Assembly (NCBI GenBank): GCA_002309015.1
Contig: DBWM01000053.1
Coordinates: 1 to 34,333, forward strand
DNA length: 34,333 nt
Direction of reading: 5' to 3'
From: Myxococcales bacterium UBA1238
GTDB taxonomy: Bacteria > Myxococcota_A > Bradymonadia > UBA7976 > UBA1532
Shown one piece after another: positions 1 through 7,708 of this stretch. Numbering within the stretch: position 1 is the stretch's first letter; each line of letters begins with the position of its first letter. The notes under the pieces are model-generated. The model ran no database searches, was not told where the DNA came from, and saw nothing but the letters and a program-made list of their open reading frames with translations. A program made the position numbers and the translations under genes.

Positions 1-1421
1 TTGGTGCCGTCGAGGCCGGTGCCGCCGTTTTTTGAAGAGATGGTGCAGTCGCGCACGATCAGACCAGGGGCGTTTTTGACGTAAAGAGCGTAGCTGTTTT
101 GGCTGGCTGTGGTTTGATCGATGCCCTCAATCACAAGTCGCTGGATTTCGGTGGGATGGTCGGCGTCGATGCCGATGGCGCGGAGGCCTTTGTTCGTGAT
201 CACTTTGGTTTCGGCGGTTGGGGGGCGCTTAAAGTTTTGATCGGCATCGTAGCCGCCAAAGAGACTGACGCCCTGAATCAAATCGATTTCTTCCCGGTAT
301 ACGCCGTACGAAATGTAAACGTCGTGCCCCCGGCCGGAAGCCGCTAAGATGCCGGTGTTGATGGTTTGATAAGGCTTTTCCCGCGAGCCGTCGCCGGTGC
401 TGTCGCTGCCGTTTCGGCCATCTACGAACACTGCGCGCGTGATGTCGCCGTCAAGGCCATCGCAGTTGGCGTCCTGATTGTCTAAGTCGGGGTAATCGAA
501 ATCGTTTTGCCAGGTGCATTCGTATTCGCAGCCGTCTGCTGGATTTTCATTTAAATCAACCCAGCCATAGGCGCATCTTTTGATGGAACAAAGCCCTTCA
601 TCGCATTGGCCGACGGCGTTGTTGTATTGGCATTTTTTACCGCAACGACCGCAGTTGAGCGGGTCGGTTTGCAAATCAAAATTTTCGTCTGTGAAGCCGT
701 CGCAATTGTTGTCGAGATAGTCGCAGCTTTGCTCTTCGCCTTCCTCATAGGTTTCGGGGTAGCCGCAGTTCCAGACGCCGTGGTTGCAGGATTCTTTGCC
801 GCGCTCGGCGCAAACGCCCAGGTTGAGGCAGGTGCCTGTGCAGTCCGTGCAGTTCATGGAATCGGGCAAACATTGCCGATAATTCACGCCGTCACGGTCG
901 ATATCGGTGCAGGTAAATTCCTTGGGACAGTTGCTGTAGGTGCAGTCTCTGGCACAATAGGTGTCGGGGCCTACGGGCACACAAAGATCGTACTCGTGAC
1001 CGCAATCGTCATCCTGCGAGCAAGGGGTGCAGAGGATCTGTTCGGGCATGCAGCGCAGCGTGCGATCGGGGCCCGCGTTGCCCATGATCGTGCAGGTGAA
1101 ACCATCGCCGCAGTCATCTACGCTGTCACAGTTTTTGGTGCAAATGCTGTGCGCACCGGAGCCGTCGTCGATGCATTGTCCCGATTGGCAGTCTTCTTTA
1201 CGCTCGCAAGGCTCCCGATATCCCGCTTTTTGGGGACTACTGGCGTCGGCTTCGACGTCGGCTTCGGTGACCTCTGTATCGCGAGGGATATAGACATCCC
1301 AATCGGTGTTTGTGGACTGCTCAGCATCCTCTGTTTCGATCTCTTCGACGGGATCGCTGCAAGAGAACATTGCGAGGAGCAAAGCGAGAGGAAAAATAGG
1401 CGTGGTGGCTTGCTTTTTCAT
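1..1421 (-). CDS. MopE-like Cys-rich parallel beta-helix lipoprotein (partial, 3' end outside window)
   Basis: The minus-strand reading frame is open from an ATG at 1421 to the window edge (about 473 codons), so the C-terminus is missing. The N-terminus, MKKQATTPIFPLALLLAMFSC, looks like a lipoprotein signal with Cys near residue 21, followed by an acidic linker. Next come about 250 residues of closely spaced Cys repeats (DDC, CxxC and NCGRCGKKC types). One stretch, with DNNCDGFTDE and an 'NPADGCEYEC' element, matches the metal-binding MopE-like repeats common in myxobacterial secreted proteins. From about residue 330 it changes to GSDSTGDGSREKPYQTI, the usual entry to a right-handed parallel beta-helix (DUF1565/pectate-lyase-like), with hydrophobic rungs up to the edge. 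A surface-exposed, outer-membrane-anchored protein is inferred. Substrate unknown; no catalytic site is visible. Confidence 0.75.
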   Translation of the reverse strand, partial: MKKQATTPIFPLALLLAMFSCSDPVEEIETEDAEQSTNTDWDVYIPRDTEVTEADVEADASSPQKAGYREPCERKEDCQSGQCIDDGSGAHSICTKNCDSVDDCGDGFTCTIMGNAGPDRTLRCMPEQILCTPCSQDDDCGHEYDLCVPVGPDTYCARDCTYSNCPKEFTCTDIDRDGVNYRQCLPDSMNCTDCTGTCLNLGVCAERGKESCNHGVWNCGYPETYEEGEEQSCDYLDNNCDGFTDENFDLQTDPLNCGRCGKKCQYNNAVGQCDEGLCSIKRCAYGWVDLNENPADGCEYECTWQNDFDYPDLDNQDANCDGLDGDITRAVFVDGRNGSDSTGDGSREKPYQTINTGILAASGRGHDVYISYGVYREEIDLIQGVSLFGGYDADQNFKRPPTAETKVITNKGLRAIGIDADHPTEIQRLVIEGIDQTTASQNSYALYVKNAPGLIVRDCTISSKNGGTGLDGT

Positions 1422-1474
1422 AAACTTCAAGTTAGCAGATTTAAAACCAAAATGCCAATGGCGCGAGGGATGCC

Positions 1475-1502
1475 TTGACAAAAACCGGGCCGTGTTTATG
1501 GG
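1475..1502 (+). promoter_or_regulatory. Candidate sigma70-type promoter of the dnaJ operon
   Basis: A perfect -35 box TTGACA (1475-1480) is followed after 16 nt by TATGGG (1497-1502), a weak -10 match, about 20 nt before the dnaJ start. No CIRCE-like inverted repeat or clear heat-shock sigma-32 element is evident here. The -10 is poor, so this is tentative. Confidence 0.35.
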
Positions 1503-1523
1503 CTTGCGCCTTTGGAGGTTGAA

Positions 1524-2570
1524 ATGCCTGCTGATTATTATGAACTTTTAGGTGTTGAACGGACTGCGAGCCCGCAAGAAATTAAAAAAGCTTACCGCAA
1601 ACTGGCCATGGAGCTGCATCCCGATCGCAATCCCGGCGATGCCGCTGCCGAAGAGCGCTTTAAGGCGGTCAGCGAAGCGTACGAAGTGCTCTCCAATCCC
1701 GAAAAGCGCGAAACATATGATCGCTTTGGCCACGAGGGGTTAAAGGGACAGGGATTCAGCGGCTTTAGCGGAGTGGGCGATATTTTCAGCCATTTTGGCG
1801 ACATCTTTGGCGATATCTTTGGATTTGGCGGCGGTGGTCGGAGGCGGCCTCAGCAGGGCGCCGATTTGCGCGTCGATCTGGTGATTTCCCTTGAAGATTG
1901 CTTACATGGCGTCAAAAAGACGGTGGATGTCCCCCACGCCATCAAATGCGACAGCTGTAAAGGGAAGGGCACTGCGGACGGCTCGGAGCCGGTCACCTGC
2001 GACGCTTGCCACGGCCGGGGCCAGGTTGCGGTCTCGCGCGGGTTTATTTCGATGACCACCACTTGTCCGCGATGCGGCGGGCAGGGCAAAGTCATCAAGA
2101 ATCCCTGCAAAAAATGCAAGGGCACCGGGCTTACGCGCCAGATCAGCAAGGTCACGGTCAATGTGCCCGCAGGCATCGACAACGGCATGAAGCTGCGCCT
2201 GCAGGGTAAGGGTGAAGAGGGGCCCGCCAACACGCCCGCAGGCGATCTTTACGTGGTGGTGCATGTGGAAGAACACCCGCGTTTTATGCGCGAAGGTACC
2301 GAACTTTTGGGCGAATTGAAGCTCGATCTGGTGAAAGCCTGCCTGGGTGGAAAAATTGAGGTTGACACATTGGATGGCAAGCGCGATCTCACCTTAAAGC
2401 CCGGGGTTCAGCCGGGAGAGTTAATCGAGATCCCCGGAGAGGGGCTGCCCGAAGTGGGAGAAACCCAGCGTGGGCGATTACATTTACGCGTGCAGGTCGA
2501 AATCCCCAAGAAGCTGACCGAAAAGCAAATCGACCTGTTGCACCAGTTTGAGGAAGCTTCCACCACTTGA
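1524..2570 (+). CDS. dnaJ: Chaperone DnaJ (type I Hsp40)
   Basis: Co-chaperone that stimulates the ATPase of DnaK and delivers unfolded proteins; cytosolic. All type I domains are visible in order: J domain with HPD at residues 32-34, a Gly/Phe-rich linker (about 75-105), four zinc-finger repeats of CxxCxGxG type (CDSCKGKG, CDACHGRG, CPRCGGQG, CKKCKGTG), and the C-terminal substrate-binding beta domains. At 348 aa it is slightly shorter than E. coli DnaJ, mainly at the C-terminus. The ATG at 1524 is chosen over an upstream TTG (1512) because GGAGG at 1514-1518 sits 5 nt before it. The stop overlaps the next gene (TTGA), so translation is probably coupled. No dnaK or grpE is adjacent. Confidence 0.95.
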   Translation: MPADYYELLGVERTASPQEIKKAYRKLAMELHPDRNPGDAAAEERFKAVSEAYEVLSNPEKRETYDRFGHEGLKGQGFSGFSGVGDIFSHFGDIFGDIFGFGGGGRRRPQQGADLRVDLVISLEDCLHGVKKTVDVPHAIKCDSCKGKGTADGSEPVTCDACHGRGQVAVSRGFISMTTTCPRCGGQGKVIKNPCKKCKGTGLTRQISKVTVNVPAGIDNGMKLRLQGKGEEGPANTPAGDLYVVVHVEEHPRFMREGTELLGELKLDLVKACLGGKIEVDTLDGKRDLTLKPGVQPGELIEIPGEGLPEVGETQRGRLHLRVQVEIPKKLTEKQIDLLHQFEEASTT

Positions 2571-4000
2571 GCGATACCCTGCCGTTGCCTTCGTTGAGCG
2601 GAACGCGGTTTCAGCCGAGACCGGACGTCGTTTGTGAAGGCTTATCGGCGCTGGATTGCCTGGCGGATCTGGAACAGTTGCAGGGCCAGGTGGATGCTTT
2701 TCTTTCGACGCTGCCTTTGGAGGGGGAGTTCGAGGTCTGGTGGCGGCGGACGCGGCAGCGGGGGCTTTGGGCAGACGAGAAACGCCAGCATGCGATGAAC
2801 GGGCATCCGGCCGATCAGACGCTGATTCTCGCGTATCGCGACGGTTGTTGCGGGGAGGCGTGGGTGATGCCGCACGAGAGCTGGGTTCAGGCGGCGGAGC
2901 GCGCCCTGGCGTCGTTGAAGCCTTTCGAGCGACCCGAAGAGCCGCCGGAGGATTACCACGTGGAGCCCTGCACCTTCGACTGCGATCTGAACGATGAGCT
3001 CAGTTCGGGTCGCCGCATGTCCCACGTCGCGAGCGCGTTTTTCGATAACCTCTGCCACGAAGCGGAGCGGACGGAGGGGCTTCAGAAGTTCGACGGCTAT
3101 TTGTGTTACAGCGTGCGCGAGACGGTGATCGGTCGCCGGGAGGGCGTCGTATCGGCGCTTCACGGGGAGTTGAGGGCGCGGGTGGAGTTAAACCGGTGCT
3201 TTGGCGAGTCTTGTCACGTGGTCCGGGCGCCCGATTCGTTGTTGCCCACGGCGATGCTGGCGGCCCGAACCTGGCGCAATCTGCCGAAGATGCGGGAGTT
3301 GCCCGAGTTACTGAATAAATGGACGTCGATGCCGGTGGTGCTGCATCCCCGATTGCTGGAGCGCCTCATTCGAAGGCTTTTGCCCCGCTGCATGCAGTTC
3401 GCGCGCGAGACTTGCCCCATTGCGCCCGGTGATCTGTTTCACTTTTCCAAGAATTTAACGATCATCGAGGATCCCTGGCGCGATTTTATGGTCAATTCAC
3501 AGGCGTTCGACGATCGCGGAATGCCGCTGGAGCGCAGTTTACTGGTGGTGGGGGGGCGACCGGTGCAATGCGTGGAGCCGTTGAAAGCCTGTTGGCGAAG
3601 AAGAGCGGCGGTGGCGGAGCTGATGGCGCATAAGCCCCTGCAACCCGCGCTGGAAGTGGGCTACGGACCTCTTTTCATCGAGCCCGGAGAGCTGCAGATC
3701 AGCGAATTGATCAATGCGTTCGATGGCGCCTTCGTGCTTTTTGAAGTGAGCGATATCGCGGTGTCCTCCGATGATCCGGGCATGTTTCAGGCGACGGTGC
3801 GGTGGGGTCAGATGACCGAGAACGGCGAGGTTTGGTGTCTTCCGTCGGGGCGCGTTCGCCTGCGGGGCTCGCTTTTGAATCTGGGGGAGGGGACCAGCAT
3901 TTTGGGCAACATCATTTTAGGGCGAGAGTTGTTCGATACAGGCACGGCGCAGCTGCCTTACGGGCTCTGTTGCCTGGAATTTTGTCAAATCGGAGGCTGA
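2567..4000 (+). CDS. Divergent TldD/PmbA (TldE)-like family protein
   Basis: 477 aa, starting at a TTG that overlaps the dnaJ stop (TTGA). The C-terminal half follows the TldD/PmbA plan: a FDDRGMPLERSLLV segment (from residue 314, where the family has 'fDdeG.pt'), an ENGEVWCLPSGRVRLRGSL strand, and a closing LGEGTSILGNIILG element near 440-450. TldD and PmbA/TldE form a heteromeric metalloprotease that processes peptides such as microcin B17 and CcdA. The TldD zinc motif HExxxH is not present; the equivalent helix reads LLERLIRRLLPRC. If homologous, it therefore resembles the non-catalytic TldE/PmbA half or a degenerate relative. No TldD partner is in the window. The N-terminal 150 residues are not recognisable. 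The family call is moderate; the lack of the motif is directly seen. Confidence 0.55.
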   Translation: MSDTLPLPSLSGTRFQPRPDVVCEGLSALDCLADLEQLQGQVDAFLSTLPLEGEFEVWWRRTRQRGLWADEKRQHAMNGHPADQTLILAYRDGCCGEAWVMPHESWVQAAERALASLKPFERPEEPPEDYHVEPCTFDCDLNDELSSGRRMSHVASAFFDNLCHEAERTEGLQKFDGYLCYSVRETVIGRREGVVSALHGELRARVELNRCFGESCHVVRAPDSLLPTAMLAARTWRNLPKMRELPELLNKWTSMPVVLHPRLLERLIRRLLPRCMQFARETCPIAPGDLFHFSKNLTIIEDPWRDFMVNSQAFDDRGMPLERSLLVVGGRPVQCVEPLKACWRRRAAVAELMAHKPLQPALEVGYGPLFIEPGELQISELINAFDGAFVLFEVSDIAVSSDDPGMFQATVRWGQMTENGEVWCLPSGRVRLRGSLLNLGEGTSILGNIILGRELFDTGTAQLPYGLCCLEFCQIGG

Positions 4001-4001
4001 G

Positions 4002-4511
4002 ATGGCTGAGGATCGCGAAGAATCTCAGGACGGGTGGCGCAAGCGCATTCTGGACGGCGCCCTGTTTGAAAAGCTGAAGAAGGCGGTGGGTCCGAACGCG
4101 GCCGAGAGGCTGACGGGCGATAAAGCATTGCTCGAGACGCTCAAAAAAGCGTTGTCGAAGGGCGGAGAAATGGTCGATTTCACGGAAGATTCCCTGCGCA
4201 AATGGTTGGGGGAATGGCCGGGGTCGAAAGAATTTCTCGAACGCCTCTGGTCGAAGCTCGATGACTTTAAGGGAGACGTGACGCAGCTCCTGCGGGACGA
4301 ATTGCACCGGTTCTTCGATCACATCGACGTCGGTCGAGAGCTTCAGAGGGCACTCACGAGCCTGTCGTTACAGCTGACAATGGAACTCAAGTTTGTCCCG
4401 AACGAGAAAACCATCGTGCGACCCAAAGTCGAGCGCAAAGTTTCGAGGATCAAGCGCGTGCATCAGAAGGGATCCGAAGAGAAGTCCCGGAACGGGAAGC
4501 GGGGGGAGTGA
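4002..4511 (+). CDS. Small hypothetical protein, helical with basic C-terminus
   Basis: 169 aa, not recognised. The ATG follows the upstream stop by 1 nt and has GGAGG at 3992-3996, 5 nt ahead. The sequence is predicted almost entirely helical and amphipathic (residues 15-125), with no signal peptide or membrane segment. The last 35 residues are strongly basic and polar (KVERKVSRIKR... KGSEEKSRNGKRGE), suggesting a disordered tail that could bind nucleic acid or an acidic partner. The tight packing behind dnaJ and the TldD/PmbA-like gene suggests shared expression. The general look is reminiscent of phasin-like helical proteins, but nothing specific supports that. Confidence 0.7.
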   Translation: MAEDREESQDGWRKRILDGALFEKLKKAVGPNAAERLTGDKALLETLKKALSKGGEMVDFTEDSLRKWLGEWPGSKEFLERLWSKLDDFKGDVTQLLRDELHRFFDHIDVGRELQRALTSLSLQLTMELKFVPNEKTIVRPKVERKVSRIKRVHQKGSEEKSRNGKRGE

Positions 4512-5089
4512 TGCAGAGGCAGGAAGACATGCCGCAGGCGGTGCGGGCGTCGGTGTTGCGAGCGAAGGCGGCGTTGAACGAAAACCGCGAGTGGGACATC
4601 GAAGATTTTGGGCGCCTTTGCGATTTTGAGCGGTTCGGCGAGGTGGCGGAGCTTTTGGAGGCCTATCGGCCGGTGATCGGGCAGAACCTGCGGTGGCAGT
4701 CGAACCTTTCGCAGCAGACCCGTGCGGATCTTTTGGCCTGCAGGGGGGCGATCGCGCATTTCGGGCGGCGCCTGATCTTTTTAAAGCAGGCCGAGCCGCG
4801 CCTGGTGTTTCAGGCCTTCGAGCGGATCGCGTGGCGTTTGGCGCGCATCCTTTCACCCGAGGGGGGAACCGCAGAGGATACGGAAGATTTGCAGACCCTC
4901 TGCGACCGGCTGCGCGATCAGTTTTCAAAACTCGTGGCCAGAGCCGAGCTCGAATGGGCGGTTTTTGCAAAGGGACAGCATCAAAGAGATCGGCTGCAAT
5001 GGCTGTTGGAACGTTTGCAGTCTGCGCCCGAAGCGCTCTTCGATGAGGGCGAAAAGGCGACCCTGAAGCAGCTTTCTTTGGAAGACTGA
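4511..5089 (+). CDS. Small hypothetical helical protein, last gene of dnaJ operon
   Basis: 192 aa from the ATG at 4511, which overlaps the preceding stop (TGATG) and lies behind a G-rich Shine-Dalgarno (4501-4506); a GTG one codon earlier is possible. The protein is predicted to be all alpha-helical, rich in Arg, Leu and Glu, without signal peptide, membrane segment or Cys clusters. A WDIEDFGRLCDFERFGEVAELLEAYRP-like region and several heptad-like stretches suggest a helical bundle. It does not match a family I know. Its role is probably tied to the upstream genes because all four are joined by overlaps or 1-nt gaps. Confidence 0.65.
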   Translation: MQRQEDMPQAVRASVLRAKAALNENREWDIEDFGRLCDFERFGEVAELLEAYRPVIGQNLRWQSNLSQQTRADLLACRGAIAHFGRRLIFLKQAEPRLVFQAFERIAWRLARILSPEGGTAEDTEDLQTLCDRLRDQFSKLVARAELEWAVFAKGQHQRDRLQWLLERLQSAPEALFDEGEKATLKQLSLED

Positions 5090-5097
5090 CGGCATTT

Positions 5098-5120
5098 CGG
5101 GGGCCGCCCGGCGTTTTTTT
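5098..5120 (+). terminator. Possible weak terminator after the dnaJ operon
   Basis: A G+C-rich stretch that can pair CGGG (5098-5101) with CCCG (5107-5110) around a 5-nt loop, followed 3 nt later by seven T (5114-5120). The stem is short, so this is tentative. Nothing else is recognised in the 189-nt gap up to 5279. Confidence 0.3.
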
Positions 5121-5278
5121 CGGGCATCAGGGCATTTTTGGCCTTTACAAACAAGGCTCAAATGGGTTGGATGAAGCGGGGGTATGCCGTCAAAAGGGCT
5201 GCAGCGTTTTTTGCAGTCGTTTGGGGGCGTTCCCTGAGGTTTGAATTGAACAGGCGCTTATGAGCGCAAGGTGACCAA

Positions 5279-6007
5279 ATGGCTCGATCCAAAATCATCA
5301 GCGATCAGGTTCTCCCCCTGGGTGAGTTTCTCATCCGCGTTCAGGTTAAGGTGGTCCGCCGGTTGCGTCTTTCGATCGTGAGACGCGAGCGGAAGATTGT
5401 CATGATCGTGCCGAACACCATGACAGTCAAGCAGGCGATGGAATGGGCTCAGACCCAGCTTCCGTGGCTGCGGGCGACCATGAAAAAATACACGGCGCAC
5501 GATTGTATAACCCTTGCGCAGTCAAACGATATGGAGCACGTGGTCCTTTGGGGCAAAAAGCGCGACCTCAAAGTCGACTGGAGGTCCGGGGCAGGACGTT
5601 ACTACATTGCCGATGAGGTGGTGGTGCTTCAAATGCGTCCCGGGACCACGACCGAACAGAGGCAGGAGCTCCTCAAACGGATGATGCGCGAAGAGCTCCG
5701 CCGCAAGGCTACGCCCATCATTAAGGAATGGAGCGACAACCTTAATCTGCTCGAGCCCAGGCTTTTTATACAGATGATGAGGACTCAGTGGGGCAGCTGC
5801 AACACTTACAGCGGCTCGATTCGTTTAAACAGCGAGCTTGCCAAGTATCATCCTGACTGCCTGGAATATGTCATCGTCCACGAGCTCTGTCATCTTGTGG
5901 AACCTTACCATAACGAGCATTTCTACGAGCTGGTTCAGACCTGCATGCCCGATTGGAAGAAGCGTCGCAAGGCTTTGGCGGATTACCCCGAAGTCAAGGA
6001 AGAGTGA
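5279..6007 (+). CDS. YgjP-like (DUF45) metal-dependent hydrolase
   Basis: 242 aa. The C-terminal third carries the family signature: WGSCNTYSGSIRLNSELA, then HELCH at residues 201-205 and a third ligand His at 211 within EPYHNEHF, followed by a PDWKKRRKAL tail. This is the gluzincin-type HExxH(x5)H arrangement of YgjP/DUF45, related to SprT/WLM peptidases. The N-terminal half has the typical basic beta-rich segment (VRRLRLSIVRRERKIVMIVP). Cytosolic; physiological substrate unknown. The ATG is preceded by AAGGTGA at suitable distance. The gene ends 10 nt before the sugar dehydrogenase start, so the two are probably cotranscribed, though a functional link is not obvious. Confidence 0.85.
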   Translation: MARSKIISDQVLPLGEFLIRVQVKVVRRLRLSIVRRERKIVMIVPNTMTVKQAMEWAQTQLPWLRATMKKYTAHDCITLAQSNDMEHVVLWGKKRDLKVDWRSGAGRYYIADEVVVLQMRPGTTTEQRQELLKRMMREELRRKATPIIKEWSDNLNLLEPRLFIQMMRTQWGSCNTYSGSIRLNSELAKYHPDCLEYVIVHELCHLVEPYHNEHFYELVQTCMPDWKKRRKALADYPEVKEE

Positions 6008-6017
6008 GGCAAGGGTT

Positions 6018-7283
6018 TTGAAGACCACCAGAATCTGCGTCATCGGTCTGGGCTATGTGGGGTTGCCGCTGGCGCGCTTATTTTCGACGCGTTTTGAAAC
6101 CATCGGCTTCGACATGAACCCCGCGAGGGTTGCGGCATTGATGCGGGGCGAGGACGTGACCCTCGAAGTTTCATCGGAAGCGCTTCGGGCGGCCCTCGAT
6201 GCCGGGCTCAGATGCACCTGCGATCCTGCGGAGATTCGCGATTGCAACTTTTACGTCGTGGCGGTCCCCACGCCCATCGACGAAGACAAGCATCCCGATC
6301 TGACGTTGCTCTACAAGGCGAGCGAAACCGTGGGCCGCGCCCTTTCAAAGGGCGATACCGTCGTCTACGAGTCCACCGTTTATCCGGGAGTCACCGAGGA
6401 GGAATGCGTACCGATCATCGAGCGCGCATCGGGTCTTCGGTTCAACGAAGAGTTTTTCGTGGGCTATTCGCCGGAGCGCATCAACCCCGGAGACAAGCTG
6501 CATACGGTCGAAACGATTTTAAAGATCGTCTCCGGATCGAACGATGAGACCGCAGCCTATGTTCGGGAGGTGTACGGATCGGTGATCAGGGCGGGGATCT
6601 ACCTCGCTCCGAGCATCAAAGTCGCTGAAGCGGCCAAGGTCATGGAAAATGCGCAGCGCGACATCAACATCGCGTTCATCAACGAGCTCTCCATGATCTT
6701 CGCAAAGATGGGAATCGACACCCAGGACGTCCTTTCGGCCGCCGCAACCAAATGGAATTTCTTAAACTTTAAGCCCGGGCTGGTCGGAGGGCACTGCATC
6801 GGCGTCGATCCGTACTATTTGGCCCAATGCGCGCTCCGCCACGGCTACAACCCCGAAATTATCCTCGCCGGAAGACGTCTCAACGACAGCATGGGCGCTT
6901 ATGTAGCCCAGCAAACCCTTCGATTGATGCTGAAGAAGGGGATTCAGGTCCTCCATTCCCGCATTTTGATCCTGGGCTTCACTTTTAAGGAGAACTGCAC
7001 CGATGTTCGCAACAGCAAGGTCTGCGATATCGTGCGCGCTCTTTCTGAATACGAGCTCGGGCTCGAAATTTACGACCCCTGGGCCAATGCTGAGGCCGCT
7101 TTCAGGGAATATGGTGTCAGGGTAACCTCTGATTTGCCCGCCGGCCCCTTCGATGCGGTGATCCTGGCCGTCGCTCACAGCTGTTTTGAAGGTTTGGATC
7201 TCGCCTCGTTGCTGAAACCCCAGAGCGTCGTCTTCGACGTCAAGGGCGTACTCGATCGAAGCCTCGCTGACGGCCGTCTGTGA
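6018..7283 (+). CDS. UDP-N-acetylhexosamine 6-dehydrogenase, TviB/WbpO/CapL type
   Basis: 421 aa from a TTG at 6018 (GAGG 8 nt upstream); the frame stays open further upstream, but that would overlap the preceding gene by 170 nt. NAD-dependent two-step oxidation of a UDP-N-acetylhexosamine to its uronic acid, a precursor for capsule, O-antigen or exopolysaccharide. Visible: Rossmann motif GLGYVGLP near residue 10, VYESTVYPGVTEE, the conserved substrate region GYSPERINPGD, the long central helix, and the active site GGHCIGVDPYYL with catalytic Cys260. A C-terminal UDP-binding domain includes LGFTFKENCTDVRNSK. The VYESTVYPG form favours the TviB/WbpO/CapL branch over UDP-glucose dehydrogenase. 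No other polysaccharide genes are nearby, so the destination sugar is unknown. Confidence 0.88.
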   Translation: MKTTRICVIGLGYVGLPLARLFSTRFETIGFDMNPARVAALMRGEDVTLEVSSEALRAALDAGLRCTCDPAEIRDCNFYVVAVPTPIDEDKHPDLTLLYKASETVGRALSKGDTVVYESTVYPGVTEEECVPIIERASGLRFNEEFFVGYSPERINPGDKLHTVETILKIVSGSNDETAAYVREVYGSVIRAGIYLAPSIKVAEAAKVMENAQRDINIAFINELSMIFAKMGIDTQDVLSAAATKWNFLNFKPGLVGGHCIGVDPYYLAQCALRHGYNPEIILAGRRLNDSMGAYVAQQTLRLMLKKGIQVLHSRILILGFTFKENCTDVRNSKVCDIVRALSEYELGLEIYDPWANAEAAFREYGVRVTSDLPAGPFDAVILAVAHSCFEGLDLASLLKPQSVVFDVKGVLDRSLADGRL

Positions 7284-7443
7284 GCCCTCAAAACCTGCGC
7301 CTCTGACGCGATCCCCACCTTGCCCCGCTGCCTCCGCCTCGTTTTCCTGCCGTTACAGATTTTTTTCCGCTTCAAAAGTTTTTAAAATCCAAAAAACTTG
7401 TTTCCTTTTTCGAAAAGAATGCTCTAAAAAGAAGCAAACAGCG

Positions 7444-7670
7444 CTTCGGGTGACAACCGGAGTGATTTTTTGTGAGGAACAAAGCTTCGGGTGGCACCCG
7501 AAGGCCTCAAACAGGTTCAAACGCTGCTTCGGGTGGCGCCCGAAACCCCAAAACAGGTTCAAACAGGGCTTCGGGTGGCAACCGGAGCTCCATTTTGTAA
7601 GGAACAACGCTTCGGGTGGCACCCGGAGTTCAAAATTTGGGCCATTCAGCCCTTCGGGTGGCAACCGGAG
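7444..7670. repeat. Hairpin array A: six 19-bp imperfect palindromes, 41-42 bp period
   Basis: Six copies of CTTCGGGTGGCACCCGAAG or close variants begin at 7444, 7485, 7527, 7569, 7610 and 7652 (steps 41, 42, 42, 41, 42). The second copy is a perfect 8-bp stem around GGC. Variants ending CCGGAG still pair through G-U, which points to structure kept in RNA. The 22-23 nt spacers fall into types: 1 and 4 share a TTTTGTRAGGAACAA core, 2 and 3 share ACAGGTTCAAAC. The array fills the leader of the DUF6261-like gene at 7709. The remaining gap DNA (7284-7443) is A/T-rich with no recognised site. The mixed 41/42 step breaks reading frames, so it is not a coding repeat. Confidence 0.93.
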
Positions 7671-7708
7671 CCCGAACGAGCCCAAAACCTCATGAAAGGG
7701 ATCGGACC

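Noticed and set aside
606..1478. 290-aa plus-strand ORF rich in Ala, Val, Gly
   Set aside because: Antisense shadow of the Cys-rich lipoprotein gene, which has a signal peptide and coherent domains on the minus strand.
5838..6017. Upstream extension of the sugar dehydrogenase
   Set aside because: It overlaps the metallopeptidase gene by 170 nt and adds no conserved sequence; the Rossmann motif begins right after the TTG at 6018.
7444..7670. CRISPR array
   Set aside because: Repeats are only 19 bp and vary, several spacers resemble each other, and no cas gene is in the window.
7450..7695. Plus- and minus-strand ORFs with 14-residue repeats (FGWHPK-like) across array A
   Set aside because: The 41/42 bp steps shift the frame from unit to unit, there is no ribosome site, and the same happens in array B with different residues; these are by-products of a 42-bp period.
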